64,000 bases of DNA, taken from positions 76,629,533 through 76,693,532 of the forward strand of contig CM054120.1 in the NCBI GenBank assembly GCA_028673005.1, in the 5' to 3' direction. Each line of letters starts with the position of its first letter. Position 1 is the stretch's first letter. Origin of the DNA: Tanypteryx hageni (Eukaryota > Arthropoda > Insecta > Odonata > Petaluridae). Under the pieces are notes generated by a model. The model searched no databases. It saw nothing but the letters and a program-made list of their open reading frames with translations, and had not been told where the DNA came from. The position numbers were made by a program, and so were the translations under genes. Of this stretch, positions 40,886 to 50,223 are shown in pieces.

Positions 40886-41448
40886 ATGGCTAAGGTATTT
40901 CTTTTGCTTTTTTTAATTACTTTTTATCGTATTAATTTAGCGTCTTCTACAAATAAGACGTTGTGTGTAACAAATTATTTACATAAATATGGATACTTAA
41001 ATGTATCCGATGATCAAATTTCGCAAGTAATGTAGTTGGTTATCCGAAAAATGTTTCGGAAATAGGTTTAACCTCAAACATGAAGATGCATGCCGTAGTT
41101 AACACTTATTCCGGTCGCACGTTTGTATTTTATAGTGATATATACGTTATGGAATTAGATGATTGCAGTTTTAAGCAAAAACAACATAGCCTCATTACTA
41201 AAATGTTTCCTGGTTTACCCCCGAGATTAAATTCCGCGTTCAGATATATAAACGGCATGTTATACTTTTTCAAGGATAAGATTTTTTACGAATTCAATGA
41301 ATTTAAAAATTCAGTAATCAGTGCGGGAAAAAAGGATCTTTCAGTATTTGGATTAAAGTGCTCGAAAATTCCTTCTTCTTATTTAGAAGTTGTAAATGAT
41401 TTAAAGGATATTGTAACACGATTTGATAAAATGCAAAGTTTATTATAA
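40886..41448 (+). pseudogene. Element 3: secreted hemopexin/MMP-like protein, frameshifted
   Basis: ATG at 40886 begins a clear signal peptide (MAKVFLLLFLITFYRINLA), then YLHKYGYL, the pattern at the start of matrix metalloproteinase prodomains. A frameshift near 41015-41030 moves the rest to the frame ending 41448. That frame has YPKNVSEIGL, SGRTFVFYSDIYVMEL, FPGLPPRLNSAFRYINGM and LYFFKDKIFYEFNEF, the blade pattern of hemopexin domains (about two blades). No zinc-protease HExxH is present, so this would be an MMP-derived protein without the catalytic domain. It sits between polymerase and ATPase; element 2 has only about 50 bp there. It looks like a captured host gene. Confidence 0.72.
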
Positions 41449-41485
41449 ATTATAATTTCACTTGCGCAGAAAATCAGTGTTACAG

Positions 41486-42124
41486 ATGTCATTAAGGTGG
41501 AAACATCCGTTTACTTGCATTTGCGCCGGTCCTTCCTGTTGTGGTAAGACGATATTCGTGAAGAGGTTTTTAAGAAATTTACCTAATTTAGTCAATGGCC
41601 GAGTCGACCGAGTGATATGGTGCTGTAGCCCTGTAAGTGAACCTAATTTGCGCGGTTTACAAATTCATAATCAGGTGCCATCTTTCGAGAATTCTAATAA
41701 AATTCCTACTCTATATGTAATTGATGACTTGATGCATGACGCTTACAATAAGGAAGTTAGCGAGTTATTTACTAAAGGTTCCCATCATTTTAACATATCA
41801 GTTATACTCATTACTCAAAATGCTTTTTATCAGAGTCGTGAATCGCGAAACATTTCTCTAAATTCGAAGTATATCGTAGTTTTTCGAAATCCCCATGATA
41901 GACAACAGTTTGGTTATTTAGCGAGACAGGTGTATCCGGATAATCCATGCGAATTATCTAGAGTATATAAAGAAGCAACATCCAAGCCTTATGGTTATTT
42001 AGTGTTAGACCTTTCTCAAGAGACCGATGATCTCCTTAGATTTCGCACAAATATTTTTCCTGAGGAAGTTACGGTTATTTATTCACCTAAGCATATGATT
42101 GACGATGAAAAGGTTGAAATCTAA
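41486..42124 (+). CDS. Element 3: A32/FtsK-like genome packaging ATPase
   Basis: 212 residues, intact. The ATG at 41486 is chosen because the MSLRWKHPF start is shared with element 2. Walker A is GPSCCGKT at residues 15-22, Walker B LYVIDDLM at about 76-83, followed by the sensor-like LITQNAFYQSRESRN. Polinton and large DNA virus ATPases of this family pump the genome into capsids. It overlaps the pX-like gene by 20 bases. The short size (about 210 residues) is usual for Polintons. Confidence 0.92.
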   Translation: MSLRWKHPFTCICAGPSCCGKTIFVKRFLRNLPNLVNGRVDRVIWCCSPVSEPNLRGLQIHNQVPSFENSNKIPTLYVIDDLMHDAYNKEVSELFTKGSHHFNISVILITQNAFYQSRESRNISLNSKYIVVFRNPHDRQQFGYLARQVYPDNPCELSRVYKEATSKPYGYLVLDLSQETDDLLRFRTNIFPEEVTVIYSPKHMIDDEKVEI

Positions 42125-42428
42125 CAAACATTTGCTCTATGCATTAAAGGAAGCAAACCCAAAGTTACGTGCGGCAATATTAAAATCGGCTGACGATAAT
42201 TTGATAAAGGCTTTATGTGAATGCTGCCTGAATATCCTTAACGGTAATCATAAAATAAGTCCTACGTTTAAAGAAAAATTAAAAAAACATTGTAAGACAT
42301 TGCGATTGTTAAGTTGTAAGAAGAATACATTAAAACGTAAACGTCAATTATTGATACTAAAGGGGGGCTTTCTTCCCATGCTTCTCGGCTCACTTTTAAG
42401 CGGAATAATAGGAAGTATAATAAAATGA
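42105..42428 (+). CDS. Element 3: adenovirus pX-like small basic protein
   Basis: 107 residues, intact; ATG at 42105 within the ATPase end. Basic N-terminus (MKRLKSNKHLL), CECCLNILNGNHKISP, a Lys-rich stretch and a hydrophobic Gly-rich end (GGFLPMLLGSLLSGIIGSI). Same layout as adenovirus core protein pX and as the element 2 gene. The stop overlaps the integrase start as ATGA. Probable DNA-condensing or membrane-associated virion protein; the pX link is inference from layout. Confidence 0.65.
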   Translation: MKRLKSNKHLLYALKEANPKLRAAILKSADDNLIKALCECCLNILNGNHKISPTFKEKLKKHCKTLRLLSCKKNTLKRKRQLLILKGGFLPMLLGSLLSGIIGSIIK

Positions 42429-43915
42429 GTTTGAAAAAAATGCATCTAGTCGCCCCTGATCTTTTTGAAAGAGAGCAAAACGAGCAGCAAATTTTAAAAC
42501 TTGATGATGAAATGCGTATAATATTGAACAAGAAAGGAATGAATGATGTCGATAAATGGCATCTTTACCGACGTGTACTGGATAGGTATTTAGATGTCGT
42601 TTCGAAAAGGAAAGACCCACTATCTGTAAATATTTCAAATGTGAAAACGAATAAACACAAATTGGAGAGTAATAGCAGCAGTATTTTTGCAAACCAACTT
42701 AAAGCACATTGGGATAACTTAGACGAAAAATGGCTAGATATGCAGGAGAGAATAGATCACGTAGACAACTTAGCACAAAAAAGTAGAAAAGGACGTAGAA
42801 CCAAGACGATCGATTCGAAAACGAAGGAAAAAAGTACATTGGACTCCGTACTTCTGGTAATATTCTATGACCCTTCACATCCGGCGAGTTTTTCTACGGC
42901 AGACAAATTATGGAAAAGTGTAGGTAAAACAATATCGAAGAAAAACGTTCAAAATTGGTTAAATTCGCAAGATGCGTATACTTTACATCGCCCGCTGCGG
43001 AAACGCTTTTGTAGAAATTTCTATGATGTTAGTTACATTGATGAGACATGGCAATGCGATCTAAATGATATGAGGGGTTTAAAAAAGTATAATAAAGGTT
43101 TTGAGTACATTTTAACTGTAATCGATATCTTTTCGAAATTTGCATGGGTAATTCCTCTAAAGAAAAAAACAAGTGAAGAAGTTATTAGGGCTTTTAAATC
43201 CATCATTAAAACCAGTGGTAGGAAACCGCTAAAACTTCAAAGTGATAAAGGAACAGAGTTCAAAAACAAAACGTTTCAAGAATTCTTAGCTCGTAAAAAT
43301 ATAAAATTTTATTATACTCATAATCCAGATGCTAAGGCTGCAGTTGTTGAAAGATTTAATAGAACACTTAAAACCAAGATGTATAAATATTTTACCAAAT
43401 TTAATACACGCAATTATATTGATGTGTTACCGAAATTAGTAATGGGATATAACAATTCAGTTAATTCCTCCATCGGTATTGCACCTTCTCGAGTAAACGA
43501 CATCAATGCATTTGAAGTTGGAAAACGAATAATTCGAAAACGAAATACTGATTGTTCACATTCACCCAAATTTCACGTTGGTGATCATGTAAGAATTAGT
43601 AAAGAGAGGATGCCTTTTACCAAAGGATATACTCCTAATTATACGACGGAAATATTTAAAGTCCACTCAGAAATTACAGCAGGTAACTTGGTTCCCACCT
43701 ACAAATTAGAAGACTTGAATGGAGAATTAATTGAAGGTTCGTTTTATGAACCGGAATTAGTTAGAGTAAATTTATCAAATGGCACAGAAATTCAAATTGA
43801 TAAAATACTGAAACGTAGAGGCAAAGGGAGCAGTTTGGAATATCTTGTCAAGTGGAAAGGATATTCCGACGATTTTAACTCTTGGATAAAAGCATCTTTG
43901 GTGAAACGATTATAA
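42425..43915 (+). CDS. Element 3: RVE-type integrase with C-terminal chromodomain
   Basis: 496 residues, intact. Catalytic triad: D212 (WQCDLNDM), D274 (LQSDKGTEF) and E309 (AVVERFNRTLK), 35 positions apart for the last pair as in retroviral integrases. The N-terminal 160 residues include KWHLYRRVLDRYLD, shared with element 2. A bZIP/SH3-like part (GDHVRISKERMPF) precedes a chromodomain at about 455-495 (IDKILKRRGKG, EYLVKWKGYSDDFNSW), which may direct insertion by binding methylated histones. The integrase inserts the element with 6-bp duplications, as seen here. The stop and the penton start overlap as TAATG. Confidence 0.95.
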   Translation: MSLKKMHLVAPDLFEREQNEQQILKLDDEMRIILNKKGMNDVDKWHLYRRVLDRYLDVVSKRKDPLSVNISNVKTNKHKLESNSSSIFANQLKAHWDNLDEKWLDMQERIDHVDNLAQKSRKGRRTKTIDSKTKEKSTLDSVLLVIFYDPSHPASFSTADKLWKSVGKTISKKNVQNWLNSQDAYTLHRPLRKRFCRNFYDVSYIDETWQCDLNDMRGLKKYNKGFEYILTVIDIFSKFAWVIPLKKKTSEEVIRAFKSIIKTSGRKPLKLQSDKGTEFKNKTFQEFLARKNIKFYYTHNPDAKAAVVERFNRTLKTKMYKYFTKFNTRNYIDVLPKLVMGYNNSVNSSIGIAPSRVNDINAFEVGKRIIRKRNTDCSHSPKFHVGDHVRISKERMPFTKGYTPNYTTEIFKVHSEITAGNLVPTYKLEDLNGELIEGSFYEPELVRVNLSNGTEIQIDKILKRRGKGSSLEYLVKWKGYSDDFNSWIKASLVKRL

Positions 43916-44874
43916 TGGATGAGTTTTACCCGACTCTTCTTAGCAACAGTTCCGGTGAATATTTTCCGACCAATACAATTTCTCACTTTCGAACCAAATT
44001 ATTTCAAAGGTTACGATTAGAAAGAGATAAATGGAAGGTAGGTTTATCGGAAATTTATCTTCCGATAATTATAAAGGTGGTAAACATTGACGACCATAAA
44101 AGAACGGGGGAGGAGGAGGAGGAGGAAATAGCGAGAAATGTGAGCATAAAATTACCGGTTCGTGAAACGTCAATAAACTTAGACAGGGATTACGACTCTG
44201 TTGAGGACTTTCTAAATAGTCTCGACCAGAACGAAAAAATACACTTTTTAGAAACCGTGCAAAAGTTAATAGACAGTCCAAAGGTGATGATAAAAGTACC
44301 AAATCATAAACCAGCGTTAATCCCGCCTGCAACATATAATTCCATTGAAGATCTTATCGACAAATTGAATATTGACCTTGATGCGAAGAGGAAACTCTTA
44401 AATATGAGTAAAACGAACGTTTTTGTAGAAATAGTGAAAGGTATAACAATTACCGTTCCAGCTGGTAAATATTCATCCTTCTTAGATTTGTTCCAAATAA
44501 TTGATAGGGCACACAACTTTCAGAAAGATTTTACTAAAAACGCAGTAGCTAATCAACTGTCAAAATTTTATAACACCACCATACCCAATCGTCGTAGAGA
44601 GAAAAGATATTTAAGAGAAGAAAATAATGAAATTTTTGTCTACACAGACATTATTAAACCTCAGTTTGTAGGCGATTCACTCACTCGATGCTTACGAATA
44701 GTGAATGTACCTAATACAACCCATCACTTTTTCAATCCGATTTATTACTTTCCTGTGGAACGAAGCGAAATTGAAAACGTTGAAATATTTCTGGCTGATA
44801 AAAATGGGGTACAATATCCTTTTATGGGTGGATCAAAACCGTCGTATTTACTTTTACACTTTATAAAGCGTTAA
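43915..44874 (+). CDS. Element 3: penton-like minor capsid protein with three repeat modules
   Basis: 319 residues, intact. Starts MDEFYPTLLSNSSGEYFP, like the other copies. The middle (about residues 65-230) contains three modules of about 50-55 residues, each with a strand pattern V.I.(V)P.....(I)..P..Y.S.EDL, e.g. PPATYNSIEDLIDKL and VPAGKYSSFLDLF. The C-terminal jelly-roll part has PQFVGDSLTRCLRIV, HHFFNPIYY and IENVEIFLADK. By synteny this is the vertex protein of the Polinton capsid. The modules may be surface loops or a spike (inference). The start overlaps the integrase stop. Confidence 0.75.
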   Translation: MDEFYPTLLSNSSGEYFPTNTISHFRTKLFQRLRLERDKWKVGLSEIYLPIIIKVVNIDDHKRTGEEEEEEIARNVSIKLPVRETSINLDRDYDSVEDFLNSLDQNEKIHFLETVQKLIDSPKVMIKVPNHKPALIPPATYNSIEDLIDKLNIDLDAKRKLLNMSKTNVFVEIVKGITITVPAGKYSSFLDLFQIIDRAHNFQKDFTKNAVANQLSKFYNTTIPNRRREKRYLREENNEIFVYTDIIKPQFVGDSLTRCLRIVNVPNTTHHFFNPIYYFPVERSEIENVEIFLADKNGVQYPFMGGSKPSYLLLHFIKR

Positions 44875-44903
44875 CATTCTAAAAATGGCTCATTAGTTTC
44901 GAA

Positions 44904-45341
44904 ATGGCGGAACGACGCTATGAAAGATATTATCTCAACCAAATTGGAGGAGAAATAGGCCCTATTTATCATGCTAGTTTCAAGAACCAAAGAGGGAGAG
45001 GATTAGGAAGTATTTTAGGGGGGCTCTGGCGTTTCTTTAAACCTCTAGTTCATAGCGGGCTCAAAACGGTAGGTAAAGAGGCTATAAGTGCTGGAATCGG
45101 GGCATTAAGCGATATCGGGACAAAACCCGTAAAGGAAATATTACGTTCACGTCTAAGTGAAGCAGGTTCAAACTTGAAGAGGAAAGCAGCAGAAAACATT
45201 AAAACTATGAGTAGATCTGGGTTACGCATTATCACTAGAGGTAGTAAAAGAGGAATAAAACGGAAGGGAAAAGTAATAAAACGTTATTCGAAAAGGAGAA
45301 GGCTAAGCGTTAACAAGCATTTGGATATATTCTCACAATAA
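44904..45341 (+). CDS. Element 3: pVI-like basic virion protein
   Basis: 145 residues, intact. Tyr-rich start (MAERRYERYYLNQIGGEIG), amphipathic Gly-rich segment (GRGLGSILGGLWRFFKPL, residues about 31-48), a KTVGKEAISAGIGAL helix, then a strongly basic tail (KRGIKRKGKVIKRYSKRRR) ending HLDIFSQ. This layout recalls adenovirus protein VI (membrane-active N-terminus, cleavable tail). Possible protease sites were not assigned. The stop overlaps the major capsid start as TAATG. Confidence 0.65.
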   Translation: MAERRYERYYLNQIGGEIGPIYHASFKNQRGRGLGSILGGLWRFFKPLVHSGLKTVGKEAISAGIGALSDIGTKPVKEILRSRLSEAGSNLKRKAAENIKTMSRSGLRIITRGSKRGIKRKGKVIKRYSKRRRLSVNKHLDIFSQ

Positions 45342-46631
45342 TGGAGGTAATTCCCACTGCTTTAGATATTTTTCAACGCGATAATGTACAATCAGCCATA
45401 TTAGGAACTCGTGTTATCCCACATAAACCACTTGCAGCTTTACCTGGGGCATCAGCAGTGGAGTTTCTGGTGAAAGGTTCCGGGGAATCTTACATAGATT
45501 TAAATGGAATTACCTTAAACCTCAAACTTCAATTGTGTAAGGCAGATGGTACGAATTATGATAACGAAGTCGCAGACGCAGATCAACCGGGCGTAGTTAA
45601 TAATATACTACATTCGATTTTTGACCAATGTAATGTTTCATTAAGTGGTGTACAAGTTACGCCATCGGAAGATAATTATCATTACCGTAGTTATTTGGAA
45701 ACTCTTAAATTACGGTCGCGATGCTGCAAGGACACACTTGGTATGTAATGGTTGGGTTTTGGATAGTGGTGTCGATATTAATTCTATGGGATCAACAAAT
45801 GAAGGATTTCTTATAAGAAAAGAATGGTATAAAAACAGTCGAATCGTGGAAGTAGAAGGTCGACTTCATGTAGATGTGTTAAATCAATGTAAATATTTAC
45901 TGCCTAAGATCGATATTGGTATTAAGCTATCTTTAGCAAAACCTAGTTTTTTTATTAAAGAAACAAAAGAGGCTTCCATTCTTAAGATATTGGATGCTAC
46001 TCTACATGTACCACATGTTAATGTCAATCCTTCTATTTCATTAGCTCACAATGCGGCTTTATTAAAAGGTAATGTGATATATCCTTACAAGCGTGTGGAA
46101 CTCAAGACATTTACTATAGCCTCTGGAGCACAGTCAATAAATTTAGATAATGTTATTATCGGAAAAATGCCGAACACATTAATCTTTGCTATGGTTGATA
46201 ATGACGCTTACATTGGTAAGAGACAAAAAAATCCATTTGCATTTTCTCATTACAGTCTGACTAATTTCTCATTATACAAGAACGGTGTCCAAATTCCTCC
46301 TCAAGGTTTATCTACAGATTTCACCCATCACAATATTTGTACTCAAGCGTATCGCCCCCTATATTCAGGTATAGGCTACTATCACGGTGACAGAGGAAAC
46401 CAAATAACAAAAGAAATGTTTAGGCATGGATTTTTTGTTTTAGCTTTTGACTTAACACCAGATAATTCGAAGCATGAGTATCACATTAGCTTGACGGATC
46501 ACGGATATATTAGACTTGATGCTAAATTTGAAAACTCCCTTACTAAGACAGTAACATGCATAGCGTACGCAGAATACGATGCTTCTTTGGAAATTGATAA
46601 AACCAGAAATGTGATCATCAACTTTTCATAA
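45341..46631 (+). pseudogene. Element 3: major capsid protein (double jelly-roll), one frameshift
   Basis: N-terminal frame 45341 to about 45715: MEVIPTALDIFQRDNVQS, FLVKGSGESYIDL, GVVNNILHSIFDQCN and NYHYRSYLETL. A small indel in CTTAAATTACGG near 45712 moves the rest to the frame ending 46631: LDSGVDINSMGSTNEG, RLHVDVLNQCKYLL, NPSISLAHNAALL, VDNDAYIGKRQKNPF and YAEYDASLEIDKTRN. Full length otherwise (about 430 codons), as usual for Polinton capsid proteins. A single lesion in an otherwise well-kept gene could be a recent mutation or an assembly error. Confidence 0.92.
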
Positions 46632-46633
46632 CC

Positions 46634-47158
46634 ATGAATACCGTCCAAATTAACGCGCTCTTAAAGAAAGACTTTCGGACAAGAAAGCATTATCATGGAG
46701 TTTTTCCTTCGGATAAATTACCGAAAAGACCGAAATTAGGTCTTTACGTAATAAATTTAGATCCTTCTTATTTGCCAGGTAGCCATTGGGTTGCGGTACA
46801 TATTATAAATAAATTTCAGGCAGAATATTTTGATTCATACGGTTATCCACCTTTCATCCAACCCATATCGAAATTTTTAGAACCGTTTAGTAAAATCGTT
46901 CAAAATAATGTTAGACTCCAAAACTATCGCTCTGATCTTTGTGGAGAATTTTGCTGTCTCTATGTACTTCATAAATCCACCAGTAAAACCCTCACCCAAT
47001 TCCACGACCTCTTTTACCCTCATCGTCCTGACCTAAACGACTGTCGAGTCGTACAGCTCTTCAATCGGAACTTTGGAAAAATAAGAAGAGGGCAGCACTG
47101 TCATTCAAAATCCCAAGGATGCTTTTCCAGAGTCACCGCCTTATCGCGCTCTTTGTAA
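46634..47158 (+). CDS. Element 3: adenain-like cysteine protease
   Basis: 174 residues, intact. H51 (GSHWVAVH), D67 (EYFDSYG), Q96 (LQNYRS) and C103 (DLCGEFCC) form the adenain catalytic set. Starts two bases after the capsid stop; the N-terminus (MNTVQINALLKKDFRTRK) matches element 2. The enzyme matures capsid proteins in adenoviruses and, by homology, in Polintons. The last 45 residues show no counterpart in element 2 and may be read-through sequence. Confidence 0.88.
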   Translation: MNTVQINALLKKDFRTRKHYHGVFPSDKLPKRPKLGLYVINLDPSYLPGSHWVAVHIINKFQAEYFDSYGYPPFIQPISKFLEPFSKIVQNNVRLQNYRSDLCGEFCCLYVLHKSTSKTLTQFHDLFYPHRPDLNDCRVVQLFNRNFGKIRRGQHCHSKSQGCFSRVTALSRSL

Positions 47159-47191
47159 ACAAGTACATAAAGGAAGACGTGATCAGTCATC

Positions 47192-48990
47192 ATGACGCAG
47201 CCCGTGAGTGAATACGTCTCGAGGAGGAAGCGGCGAATGGTAGACGAAGAGGAAGACTGCGATTTGGCACATTCTCCAAAACAACAGCGGGGGGAGGAAA
47301 CACCATCGATACTGAAACGACTGCTGCTGAAGGAAGAAGAAAGCAGCGATTTGGCGCCTTCCTCAGTACTTCTCCCAAAACGACAGCGGGAGGAGGAACC
47401 ATCATCGGGGTTGAAACGACTGCTGGTGAAGGAAGAAGAAAGCAGCGATTTGGTGCCTTCCTCAGTACTTCTCCCAAAACGGCAGCGGGAGGAGGAACCA
47501 TCATCGGAGTTGAAACGACTGCTAGTGAAGGAAGAAGAAAGCAGCGATTTGGTGCCTTCCTCAGTACTTCTCCCAAAACGGCAGCGGGAGGAGAAATCAT
47601 CATCGGAGTTGAAACGACTGCTAGTGAAGGAAGAAGAAAGCAGCGATTTGGTGCCTTCCTCAGTACTTCTCCCAAAACGGCAGCGGGAGGAGGAACCATC
47701 ATCGGAGTTGAAACGACTGCTAGTGAAGGAAGAAGAAAGCAGCGATTTGGTGCCTTCCTCAGTACTTCTCCCAAAACGGCAGCGGGAGGAGAAATCATCA
47801 TCGGAGTTGAAACGACTGCTAGTGAAGGAAGAAGAAAGCAGCGATTTGTTGCCTTCCTCAGTACTTCTCCCAAAACGGCAGCGGGAGGAGGAACCATCAT
47901 CGGAGTTGAAACGACTGCTAGTGAAGGAAGAAGAAAGCAGCGATTTGGTGCCTTCCTCAGTACTTCTCCCAAAACGGCAGCGGGAGGAGGAACCATCATC
48001 GGAGTTGAAACGACTGCTAGTGAAGGAAGAAGAAAGCAGCGATTTGGTGCCTTCCTCAGTACTTCTCCCAAAACGGCAGCGGGAGGAGGAACCATCATCG
48101 GGGTTGAAACGACTGCTAGTGAAGGAAGAAGAAAGCAGCGATTTGGTGCCTTCCTCAGTACTTCTCCCAAAACGGCAGCGGGAGGAGGAACCATCATCGG
48201 AGTTGAAACGACTGCTGGTGAAGGAAGAAGAAGAAAGCAGCGATTTGATGCCTTCCTCAGTACTTCTCCCAAAACGACAGCGGGGGGAGGAAACATCAGG
48301 GCGAAAACAACGATGATTGGTGGAAGGCGGCACCCTGAAACTCACACATCCTCCAAGCAGACCTATTCATCCTAGAGTAGCCAAGAGAAAAACTTGGAAA
48401 GACACTTACGCACCACTAATTCCACCATCTTTGGAAAATACACCGAGACGTCCATCCAAAAAGAAGATCAATTTAGAACAGTTTTTATTGAGCACTTGTT
48501 ATTGCTTAAACGATAGTGGGACAAAGTGGATTTGTGTTGGTTGGCAGCCTTTTGAAGTGCGAGTGAAATTCGTGAATGTGAACAAGGGATCAGTTTCTTT
48601 GAGTGCTTCTCAGTGGTATGATATCATTGAACGACCGCAAGACATAACAGATTATTTTCTTTCGGGAGTGAAACCTTCCTTCTCCAAATCCCCATTTAAA
48701 TTTGCAACTTATTTTGGTGTTAGACACGTAAATATTAAAGACAATTCCTTGATCGCCTTAAATGCTGATGAGTAGAATCGACTTTTGACATTTATTAAAC
48801 CTTTGGATTATATAGTTAACCTCCTCATAGCTGAACTTCCCCATATTAATAAATTTTTTAACGAATTTCAAATTCATGGCAATGCTTTCACCATTATCAC
48901 CTTCAAATGGTAAAGTAGACTATGAGAGATTAAAGCTTGAAATCCGAGCATTTCCCTCATACCTCTTAGAGGGACGGTCCCTGGCGAAAG
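47192..48990 (+). pseudogene. Element 3: PC4-like protein with ten-unit repeat N-terminus, broken
   Basis: One frame runs from ATG 47192 through a TGA at 48314-48316 to a TAG at 48773-48775. Decayed coding sequence follows to about 48990 (YERLKLEIR block). The N-terminus (MTQPVSEYVSRRKRRM) is followed by ten units of 33 residues (LKRLLVKEEESSDLVPSSV + LLPKRQREEEPSS(E/G)), mixing basic and acidic clusters. After the TGA comes a Pro/Arg-rich linker, then FVNVNKGSVSLSASQWYDI and YFGVRHVNIKDNS with LIALNADE. These are two PC4-like blocks, as in element 2, whose copy lacks the repeats. ssDNA binding is inferred. Confidence 0.6.
47312..48304 (+). repeat. 99-bp coding minisatellite, ten units
   Basis: Ten tandem copies of a 99-bp unit beginning CTGAAACGACTGCT, with only scattered substitutions (GTG/TTG/ATG at the Val codon, GAGGAA/GAGAAA). 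The last unit has one extra GAA codon. The high identity implies recent expansion. Because the period is a multiple of three and few codons vary, long open frames also appear on the minus strand (47101-48345 and 47190-48296); they are not genes. Confidence 0.95.
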
Positions 48991-49020
48991 GTAACTCTTC
49001 GTAAGCCTACCTCTAAGACG

Positions 49021-49569
49021 ATGGCGTGTCGAAAATGCATTGTTGATTTTCAAGCTGCTTACGACGATCGTAAGAAAAATAAAACATACATTATTCGAGA
49101 ATTATCCATTATCGACCTCGAAAATACCCGGCATCAGTCGTGGTTTTTCAAGTGTCCGATGTAGTATGTCTCGACCAGAGTAAACAGGTGGCTTATTAAA
49201 TATTTTCATGGTATTAAGGAAACCGATGGTGACATTGAATATGATCAACTTGAAGTTATCCTCAAAAAATATACTGCAGACTTTGATTTCATTTTTGTCA
49301 AAGGTTTACAAAAGTATAGATTCCTCCAAAGTATTTTAGGCGATCGAGTGATTGACTTAGAAATATTTGGTTGTCCTTCATTTAATACACTACCTCACAA
49401 TGATGTGTGTTGTTTACTACCTATTCATGAATATGCTTTCTTCAAGTGTTCTTCGAGAAACTGTCAAAAACTGAAAGAGTGGACTATGTTAAACATCAGT
49501 CACATAAACTCGAACATTTGTAAATATAAGATTGTATCTCCAAAAGATACTTATTCAAACCCGATTTAA
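49021..49569 (+). pseudogene. Element 3: DnaQ-like protein, one in-frame stop
   Basis: ATG at 49021; one frame of 183 codons with a TAG at 49162-49164. CRKCIVDFQAAYDD start, YIIRELSIIDL, HQSW, then EVILKKYTADFDFIFVKGL, ILGDRVIDLEIFGCPSF and the C..H...C...C...L..W end (LLPIHEYAFFKCSSR). Homologous to 2720-3220 and to the N-terminal part of 7150-7870; no BIR follows, as the gene ends in the terminal repeat (AATAAA at 49618). Asp-Phe-Gln replaces Asp-x-Glu in the first motif. The region between 48990 and 49020 has no other gene. Confidence 0.6.
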
Positions 49570-49589
49570 TAAGAGTGTAAACCCGATTT

Positions 49590-50223
49590 GTAAATATAAT
49601 TGTGTCTCCAAAAGATAAATAAAACTTGTTCAAACCCGTCCGATTTCGTTTTATTCGTATTCCCGCCAATAGACGGTCTCGTGGACGACGGAGGAGGAGG
49701 GGAGCTATTGTTATAAGATCGAAAAGTGGAATGGGAGGACGACGGAGGAGGGGAGCTAATGTTATAAGATCGAAAAGAGGAATGGGGCCTTCCCTAAGAT
49801 CGAAAAGAGCCCATCCCGCCAATAGACGGTCTCGTGGACGACGGAGGAGGAGGGGAGCTATTGTTATAAGATCGAAAAGTGGAATGGGAGGACGACGGAG
49901 GAGGGGAGCTAATGTTATAAGATCGAAAAGTGGAATGGGGCCTTCCCCACCATAATTTCGATCGTCTTTTTAGAGAGAGAAACCATTTCCCCGCCATAAA
50001 TTTGGTAACGTCGCACCCCATTTTCGATCGTCTTTTTAGAGAGAGAGAAAAACATTTTCCCGCCATAAATTTGGCAACGTCGCTTTCCCGCCAAAATTCT
50101 TCGACCAATCACAATTTCCCGCCAAATTTTTTTGACTAATCAGATACATACGATCGTCATTTGTTTTGTCACGTGACCTACAAAATGGCGGACTGCGCTG
50201 AAAGCCTTAAAATCACAACTAGT
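49590..50223 (-). repeat. Element 3 right terminal inverted repeat with two tandem units
   Basis: Reverse complement of 34159-35150 but with only two of the AAGGCCCC..TTCGATCTTATAAC units (about 150 bp each) against five on the left. Outer E-box CACGTGAC at 50170-50177 and TTTCCCGCC sites at 50085, 50120 and neighbours are kept. Carries the plus-strand poly(A) signal AATAAA at 49618-49623 for the last gene. Confidence 0.9.

Larger units (their letters stand above)
34159..50223 (+). mobile_element. Complete Polinton (Maverick) element 3, 16,065 bp
   Basis: Bounded by ACTGCA duplications. The termini are AGTAGTTGTGATTTTAAGG and, read inward from the right, ACTAGTTGTGATTTTAAGG. Terminal inverted repeats of about 990 bp (left) and 634 bp (right). 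The full Polinton gene set is present (polymerase B, integrase, ATPase, protease, both capsid proteins), plus pX-like, pVI-like, PC4-like, DnaQ-like and hemopexin-like genes and leftward spliced genes. Young by its matching duplications and intact integrase, ATPase, penton and protease, yet the polymerase and major capsid genes are broken. Confidence 0.95.

Noticed and set aside
47101..48345. Two long minus-strand open frames (414 and 368 codons) opposite the repeat gene
   Set aside because: They are produced by the 99-bp in-frame repeat; absence of stops in one unit is copied ten times. The plus frame has a homologue in element 2; the minus frames have none.
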